Positions 57,474-64,000 of a stretch of DNA of 64,000 nt are shown in pieces. The number at the start of each line of letters is the position of its first letter. The first letter of the stretch is position 1. Origin of the DNA: Diplolepis rosae (lineage: Eukaryota; Arthropoda; Insecta; Hymenoptera; Diplolepididae); assembly GCA_030998225.1 (NCBI GenBank), contig JAPYXD010000522.1, positions 5,890,001 to 5,954,000 of the forward strand, given 5' to 3'. The notes beneath the pieces are model-generated. The model searched no databases. It was not told the origin of the DNA and worked only from the letters and a program-made list of their open reading frames with translations. The position numbers and the translations under genes are program-made.

Positions 57474-58779
57474 GCTAATCAAAATCTACTGGACCAATCG
57501 TTTTGAAATTTTGCACAGTAATTTTTCACATAATTCAACAGGTGTCCCTGGGAGCTTTTTTGTTTTTTCCCATAATTATCAGTTTTACAATAACAAATTA
57601 GCCGATTTTTTTAGCGAAAATTGGTTTTTTGGCTTTCAAGTGCTACGAAAAATTGAAAAATCGAAAATAAAAATCCTCCCAGGGCTAACTCGAGAAACAT
57701 CTCCTTTAACAAATGCATATTGATTTTTTTGTCACTCGCTCAATTTTCAATATTTCGCAATGAAAATTCATGAAAGTATTGTTCAAATGTTGCATTATTA
57801 TATGGAAATTGGCTAAATAAATTAACACTACCTGTATCGCCAAAATTTTTTTTTTAAAACATGCCTTTTCTTCACCGAATTAACCTTACCCCCCCCCCCC
57901 CCAATCACAGATTCCTTACAAATTAATTATATTACTTTGTTTTAAATCACAATATTAATTTTACTGTTCTCGACAAATTTTTTTAATTACAATATTGATA
58001 ATTATAATAATTTACTTCATCATAATACTTTTACATAAATCAATTTTATAAATAAAATCACTTTTCCAATTTTGGCAAAGTTTACAAAATTAAAAATTAA
58101 TTTCTTTACAACAGTCGAAACTAAGAATATCAGGGTCTTAAATTTCAATTTTTCCACATTAAATTGTCACCATAATTAATTATAAATAATGGGAATCGAA
58201 TAAAACATTAAAAATGGTAAAATTCTAGTCTGCATTTCTATTACTGCTTTAAAAATTATAGTATTTTCACCTTAAAGTCGGGATCTGTAGCCATTCGTTT
58301 GAAAGAACCAATTATGTACAATGTTCCAGTTCCTGTGTCCACCATTTTTGCTTGCGTACTGTATCTAAAACCAAACAAAAAACTGATATTAATTCAAAGA
58401 TAGAATTCAAATTACTAATTTTCATGACTTAAATAATTATTTTTAGATAAATTAAAATGCATAATTTTTTTCTATACTCAACGTAAGTAGGACTTAAATA
58501 AAGCCTTATAATTGGGCAAATACATGTCCAATTAGCTTGAAATTTTCCTGGGGTTGTGGAAGATAGAAAATAGAGTGTTTTAACGCCGGGCTTAACTTTA
58601 GCACTTGGCTAAGTTTACGCCTGCCCTATTTTGACGATAGACATACACTCACACGGAAAACTTTAATGATGCTTGCAATATTAACAAGCATTAGCTACTG
58701 CAACATTAGCAAAGGTTGCACTCTTTCGGGCCATTTTGTACGCTTCAGAATAGAAAAGTTGACTCTACACAGAAAAATG
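57474..58779. other. Unassigned stretch with C tract
   Basis: A run of about 14 C at 57888-57901. The section beginning CTGGACCAATCGTTTTGAAA at 57489 looks like repeat DNA that replaced the end of the Crypton-like gene, but I have no second copy here to prove it. Confidence 0.4.
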
Positions 58780-59194
58780 AGCACGCCCGAGGCGCGCGAT
58801 TCAAGCGTCGCGCTTCGCGCTCGGTCATATATTCTTCGCATACATTTAAGTTTATTTCTTGTAATTTGATACTGAAGCTCAACTCAAGTTTATAATATAT
58901 AATATTGTAGATGTGAATTACATTTTCACAAAGTTACTTAAGGTTCTATCGACCTTAAAAAATACATTCTCATATGACACTCGCGCTCGATTCTCTGTAT
59001 ACATTTATGTAACTTTTTAATAAATTACATCACTAAAATAATTTATGTTCTTCCGAACATTTCAGTAAAGAAAAACTACTTTATTTAGGCACAGGATTTT
59101 GGATTTTACCGTTTTTTTAATATTACAATCCGATAATTCTATTGAGAGTTATATCGCATACGACCTCGGTCCTCGTCACGCGTTGAAATACGTT
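58780..59194 (-). repeat. TGTC-family repeat, GAGCGCGA-bearing end (minus orientation)
   Basis: GTCGCGCTTCGCGCTCGGTC, ACATTTAAGTTTATTTCTTG, GGTTCTATCGACCTTAAAAA and TGACACTCGCGCTCGATTCT are the complement of 46990-47240 in mirror order. Confidence 0.7.
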
Positions 59195-59430
59195 CCGCAC
59201 GTGATACGAAAGATATTTTTTTTCGCTGTGTGCGGAAATTTAGCCGAGCCGGTAGCGTTTTTCGTGTGGAAAGTCAATTTTCCCGCACTAGTGCAGTAAA
59301 ATTTCAAGTTTATTTCAATTTTCCGAACACTTAAAATTTTACCGCACTAGTGCGACAAAATCAACTTTCCGTACTCAAAACGATACCGACTCGGCTAGCT
59401 TTCAGTGTAAGGCGGAAAAAAAACCTCTTT
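59195..59430. repeat. CACTAGTGCG palindromic element, copy 2
   Basis: Arms 59240-59310 and 59330-59405 pair: GTGTGGAAAGTCAATTTTCC, CGCACTAGTGCAGTAAAATTT and their complements. The word GCACTAGTGCG is itself palindromic and occurs twice. Copy 1 is at 9100-9300. Confidence 0.65.
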
Positions 59431-59456
59431 TTTGACTCAAGCGGTCTAAAAACGTA

Positions 59457-60691
59457 CCAGGGGTGTTAGTTTAAATTTGCCGGTTTTACTCATAGATGTC
59501 GCTAGAGATATGTATACATTTCTATGATTTGACATCTATGTCATATTTTTCTATGGACAATAACCTTCACAAATACACAGTTACATTCTGCCAAAATAAT
59601 AGCATCATAGTTGTTTACCTCAGTGAATATGTCGAGTTTCGTTCCAAGTAAATCGCATTTGCGGCATTCGTTGCTTTTCTTATTTCATAAAAAAAAAAGC
59701 AGTTGAAGCTCATCGATTGCTGGTAGAAACTTATGGTGAACATGCTCCAGTGATTAGAACATGTGAGACATGGTTTCGTCAATTTAAAAGTGGAGATTTC
59801 GATTTAACAGACAATGAACATCCTGGTCCAGCGAAAAAGTTCGAAGACGAGGAATTGCAGGCGTTATTGGATGAAAACCCAACCCAATCGCAACAACAAT
59901 TAGCACAAACACTAAATGTTACCCGAGTATGGAAAATGGGTACCACACCAGCTGAACGATAGACAAATGGAAAATCGAAAAACCATTTGTGAAATGCTGC
60001 TTCAACGGTTCAAAAGGAAATATTTTCTGCATCGAATTGTCACGGGGGACAAAAAATGAATTTATTTCGAGAACCCGAAGCGGAAAAAATCATGGCTTTC
60101 ACCTGGTGAGGTCGGCCCATCGACTCCAAGGCCTAATCGCTTTGGCCGTAAGACAATGCTCTGTGTTTGGTGGGACCAGTGTGGTGTGGTGTACTTCGAG
60201 TTATTAAAACCTGGTGAGACGGTGAATACGGATCGCTACCGACAACAAATTATCAATTTGAATCATGCGTTGATCGAAAAACGGCCGGAATGGGCCCGAA
60301 GACATGGCAAAGTTATCCTACAACATGAGAACGCTCCGTCTCATACCGCTAAAGTGGTGAAGAACACATTAAAAGCATCGAATTGGGAAATATTATCGCA
60401 CCCGCCGTACTCTCCAGACCTCGCCTCGTCCGACTATCACCTTTTCGCATCGATGTGACACTCACTCGCAGAGCATCGCCAATTTTGAAGAAGTCGAAAA
60501 ATGGCTCGTCGAATGGTTTGCCTTGAAAGAGAAAAAGTTTTTTGGAATGGTATCCATGATTTGCCCGAAAGATGGGCAAAATGTGTAGAATCCAATGATC
60601 AATACTTTGAATAAAATTTTTTTGAGATTCCCTTGAGAATTAAGTGTTTTCTTTATTGAAAAAACCGGCAAACTTCAACTAACACCCCTGG
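59457..60691 (+). pseudogene. Mauritiana-type mariner, full length (1235 bp) but broken
   Basis: TIRs CCAGGGGTGTTAGTTTAAAT and, reversed, CCAGGGGTGTTAGTTGAAGT, both followed by TTGCCGGTTTT; TA flanks both ends. Coding begins MSSFVPSKSHLRHSLLFLFH at 59629, shifts frame in a poly-A run, and continues HRLLVETYGEHAP, FRQFKSGDFDLTD and LQALLDENPTQSQQQL. HRIVTGD-like residues carry the first Asp (about 60048, next to a stop). Then WWDQCGVVYFELLKPGETVN, LQHENAPSHTAK (Glu in place of the second Asp), YSPDLASSDYHLFASM (third Asp) and a C-terminal LP.RW segment. It inserted into the surrounding TGTC-family repeat, whose sequence resumes at 60694. Confidence 0.9.
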
Positions 60692-60693
60692 TA

Positions 60694-60790
60694 AAGATAA
60701 GATAAAGATTTCGAGTCATTTTTCACATAATACTCATACCTTCTCATTTATGATAAAAATGTAAAAACTGATGATTCATGATCTTCTAAA
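60694..60790 (+). repeat. Continuation of the repeat split by the mariner
   Basis: Before the mariner the repeat reads TGACTCAAGCGGTCTAAAAA; after it, GATTTCGAGTCATTTTTCAC continues the order seen at 36540-36600. Confidence 0.6.
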
Positions 60791-60909
60791 AGTTGGCGAT
60801 CAAGGTTTTGAAAGTTTTCGAAAATTGTAATATAGTAGGGACGAAGATATTTTAGGTAGCAACTGGACTAGCTAAGTAGACTCTCGCATGGAATGGAGTT
60901 AACATTTAA

Positions 60910-61207
60910 CGCTGATGTGACCCTCGAGGTAAGCATTCCACTGCAGTGTACTGCACCGTGATTCACTTTAGCCCTGGAAGCCTAGGGTACAAACAGTTTG
61001 AGTATACAGGAGCCTAGGCCTCTGTATACTCAAACTGTTTTAGAGTATACAGAGATGATCGCTTTTCACCCTCAGCCCCTCTTCAAGCTACCCTCCCTAA
61101 ACCCGAAACCTTAAACCCTCACCCTCGTTGTCGTGACAGCCCTCAACCTAGTAGTCACTTCACCCTAACCCTCACCCCACCTCCTCACGACTCGCTTACC
61201 ACCAGCG
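60910..61207. mobile_element. TTAA-flanked 298-bp element with CGCTG termini
   Basis: TTAA at 60906-60909 and 61208-61211 flank CGCTGATGTG and, reversed, CGCTGGTGGTAAGC. The inside is C-rich and includes a perfect hairpin at 60991-61040. Confidence 0.6.
60991..61040. repeat. 50-bp near-perfect hairpin
   Basis: AAACAGTTTGAGTATACAGG and its complement are separated by a few bases (AGCCTAGGC). Confidence 0.85.
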
Positions 61208-61484
61208 TTAAATCATTATGCCTACTACTATATACCAGCAGCTGCCAGACAAAGAGCCACCTAACGAAGTGATCATTTTTGACAAGAGGTGCAAGAGGTA
61301 GATAAGAAGTGGGTGGAGAAGGACCTTTTCCTAACGAAGGACTATATACCGACAACCTGACAACTTCATCCTACGATGTGTTGCTAAACTCAAAAGGACT
61401 CGGTCAATTGGTTTAATTGTTTCCTCATTATATAAGTTTCAATTTTTTTTTTACACTACACCCAGAAAAAGGGTTTATTTAATA

Positions 61485-63124
61485 TACACGGTTACCCATT
61501 TTAATCTATAGTCCCAAATATCTTCTAAAATACTTCATCTACGGAAAAATGGTTTCGACAAAGGTTGAGCAAGATCGAGGGGGACATTTGACTGTACCAT
61601 GAATTTTGACCTTCAGGTCAATTTTCAAGGTCAAATGGAGGTAAGACCCTTTTCTTAAAAGATAACCCCTATTTTTGACTGCGGATTTGAAAAGAGCGGG
61701 AAATTTCACGTCAAAAATGACCTGTGGAAAAATACTTTTTGTGACCTTGGAAAGGTAAAAAATTAAGGTCAAATGACTGAAAAAAGACCAGATGCCTTTT
61801 TTCTAAATTGTCTTGGTTTTTCGGGGTGAAAAAACGTTCAAGATGCTTCACAAAAGTCGATGAAATGTTGAGGTGTACATCACCTTGACCAACATGACCT
61901 TCAGGTCAATTTTCAAGGTCAAGTGGAGGTAAGGCACTTTTATTAAATGAAAACCCCTATTTTTGACTGTGGATTTGAAAAAAGCGGGAAATTTCACGTC
62001 AAAAATGACCTGTAGAAAAATGGTTTTTGTGACCTTGGAAAGGTAAAAAATGAAGGTCAAATGGCTGAAAAACAACCAGATGCCCTTTTTCTGAATTGTC
62101 TTGGTTTTTCAAGGTGAACAAAGTCGATGAAAAGTTGAGGTGTACATCACCTTGAACATCATGACCTTCGGGTCAATTTTCAAGGTGACTTAAAGGTCAA
62201 GACGATTTTTCTTAGATTTACCTCTGTGCCCGGATTTTTTTTGTAGACTTCAGGCTGTGGATTGTTATCGCAACAACCCCCCCCCCCCCCCCCCCTCCCC
62301 CCAAACACACCCAGATAGTAACAATCATTTCCGATAAGTTGTAAAGACTGTGTCTATGTAGTTTCAAAAGTGACAATCTTGACAATGGCACTTCTCTGTG
62401 ACTAGTTACAAAAGAAAAAGGCAATTTGTCCTTACTTTTAGCGTTACCCAGAAACAACGGCGTGGACTTAGTTAGTGTCTTTTTTTATTGTAACTAGTCA
62501 CAGAGAAGTGACATTGTCTAGATTGTCAGTTTTCAACTACATAGTCACAGTCTTTACATCATATCCGAAATGATTGTTACTGTGTGCGTGTGTTTTTAGG
62601 GGTGTTGTGATAAGAATCCACAGCCTGGTCTACAAAAAAAAATCCCGGCACAGAGCTCAATCTAAGAAAAATCGTCTTGACTTTTAAGTCACCTTGAAAT
62701 TTGACCTGAAGGTCATGATGGTCAAGGTGATGTACACCTCAACATTTCATCGACTTTTGTGAAGCATCTTGAACGGTTTTTACCCCGAAAAACCAAGACA
62801 ATTCAGAAAAAGGGCATCTGATCGTTTCTCATACATTTGACCTTAATTTTTTACCTTTCCAAGGTCACAAAAAACATGTTTCCGCAGGTCATTTTTGACG
62901 TGAAATTTCCCGCTTTTTTCAAATCCGCAGTCAAAAATAGGGGTTTTCATTTAATAAAAGGGTCTTACCTCCATTTGACCTTGAAAATTGACCTCAAGGT
63001 CAAAATTAATGGTACAATTAAATGTCCCCCTCGGTCCTGGTCAACCTTTGTCTGTACCAGTTTTTCGTAGATAAAGTATTTTAGAAGATATTTGGAATTA
63101 TAGATTGAAATGGGTCACCGTGTA
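61485..63124. mobile_element. 1.64-kb foldback element packed with AGGTCA motifs
   Basis: CACGGTTACCCATTTTAATC at the left pairs with its near complement ending CCGTG at the right, next to TA. The left arm holds three units of 260-290 bp, each centred on GACCTTCAGGTCAATTTTCA (61608, 61899, 62162); the right arm has about one and a half in reverse. The loop near 62420-62490 is flanked by GTAACTAGTCACAGAGAAGT and its complement. A C tract of about 20 starts at 62277. By eye, 22 AGGTCA/TGACCT hexamers occur. The open frames are repeat-derived. Confidence 0.85.
62277..62297 (+). repeat. C tract
   Basis: About 20 C residues followed by T and more C, within the left arm of the foldback. The matching place on the right arm reads GGGGTGTTGTGATAAG without the tract. 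Confidence 0.85.
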
Positions 63125-63179
63125 TATATATTAATATAATATAAATATATTTAATATAGAAATTTATCTGATTTTAAGA

Positions 63180-63480
63180 AATCACCTTTTTAGCCTTTTT
63201 TGAATGAAAGAAATCATTTCTTTTAATTATTTATTTGATTTGAAAAAATATTTTTTTGATTCAAATACAGTACTGGAAAAGACTTGAGAAATAATTTAAT
63301 TGATTTTACTACCTTCAATGAAGAAAATTTTTTCTTCAAATTAAAGAAAATACTTATGTGAATTACATTACGTAAGTACTATGCGACTGCGCAAAAATTT
63401 ATTTCTTTAATTGAAAGAAAAAAAACAATTTAGAAATTTCTTTAAATCAAAGAAAGACTTCTTTGATCGTGTAGCAATGC
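63180..63480. repeat. Palindromic AAAGAAA block, copy 5
   Basis: GAAAGAAATCATTTCTTT, TTTGATTTGAAAAAATA, TTCTTCAAATTAAAGAAA and TTTCTTTAAATCAAAGAAAG follow one another. Same family as 780, 2325, 5195 and 9590. Confidence 0.6.
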
Positions 63481-64000
63481 ACAAAGTTTGAATTAAGTGG
63501 AGCGCCCTATCCAGCACGTCAAAAAGTGGTCATTTTTTGAGATTTTTTTTCACTTGGAAGATAAAAACACACACGAATAATTTTTTGCATATATTTAAAG
63601 ATATGTTTGAACTACAAAAAAAGCATTTTTCAAGAACTAAAATAAAAAAATGGCGGACTTATTGATGATCGCGTGTGGCGTGTCGCGGCGAACGGATTTT
63701 TCGGGGTACATCGTGGAGCCCAAAGTTTTCATCTGAAACATGCATCCCAATTTTTTTATTATTCAGCAGACTTCCCCCGAGTGCATGAATGTCAGCAACT
63801 CCAAAAAATTTGATTTCAAAATATTGAAATCACGTCTTGAAAAAAAAGTGCTTTTTTTTCATCATTTTTGACCGCTAAATGTGGCTAAAAAGTTTATAAA
63901 AAAACTTTTTTTTTATAATTTCAGACATTCATGCACTCGTTAATATTTTTGGGATATTTTTGAAAATAAATAAATCAGTATTTAAAAAAAAATTAGTGAA
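63481..64000. other. Unassigned end of window
   Basis: It includes AAATGGCGGACTTATTGATG and T-rich runs. No gene or border recognised before the window ends. Confidence 0.35.

Noticed and set aside
61081..61130. Telomere-like CCCTAAACCC and CCTTAAACCCTCACCC words
   Set aside because: Irregular, few, and inside a TTAA-bordered C-rich element; no regular TTAGG/CCTAA array.
61539..63070. Similar ~77-codon frames on both strands (TLIFYLSKVTK...)
   Set aside because: They are the same repeat unit of the foldback read from each arm, not paralogous genes.

Overview
The window looks like AT-rich intergenic DNA from an insect or closely related arthropod. The grounds are many decayed mariner copies of several lineages, a Crypton-type tyrosine recombinase reading frame split by a short GT-AG intron, a DUF7869-type reading frame, many TA- and TTAA-flanked short inverted-repeat elements, and no bacterial operon structure. 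I cannot name the species. I see no ordinary host gene; every reading frame with a recognisable product belongs to a mobile element or a relic of one.

Layout. 1-5 kb: end of a TIR element, copy 1 of a recurrent MITE family, and a broken DUF7869-type gene (1594-3454) invaded by a palindromic repeat. 5.8-13 kb: two elements with CACTGAGA termini (5862-7717 and 11651-12755), each holding a tRNA-like block; MITE copies 2 and 3; GGCCC-rich repeats. 13.3-17.2 kb: a C-tract TIR element, two adjoining mariner relics, MITE copy 4. 17.5-24 kb: a Tc1/mariner-superfamily remnant and a mariner (21154-23300) carrying two insertions, one with a perfect 12-bp target duplication. 24-30 kb is mostly unassigned, with small inverted-repeat elements. 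30-34 kb: a foldback element, a mariner fragment, a 311-bp palindrome, and a TTAA element (32382-33130) that contains another MITE and a tRNA-Ala-like block. 35-47.5 kb: copies of a repeat family with TGTC microsatellite cores, a 31-bp tandem array, a mariner on the minus strand interrupted by a P-like element with a THAP fragment, another mariner, and a 2.1-kb foldback. 49-55 kb: a recent-looking TIR element, a minus-strand mariner, and a nested pile of mariners and MITEs. 56.5-57.5 kb: the Crypton-like gene, the best coding object here. 59.4-60.7 kb: a full-length but broken mauritiana-type mariner. 61.5-63.1 kb: a foldback packed with AGGTCA half-sites.

The sequence gives no sign that genes here cooperate in a pathway. 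What it records is repeated insertion, internal deletion and inverted duplication. The most unusual signals are large hairpins, tRNA-like cores inside TIR elements, interleaved palindromes, an amplified nuclear-receptor motif, and nested insertions whose order can be read from target duplications. All coordinates and comparisons were made by eye; family names rest on protein motifs and remembered family features, not on searches.
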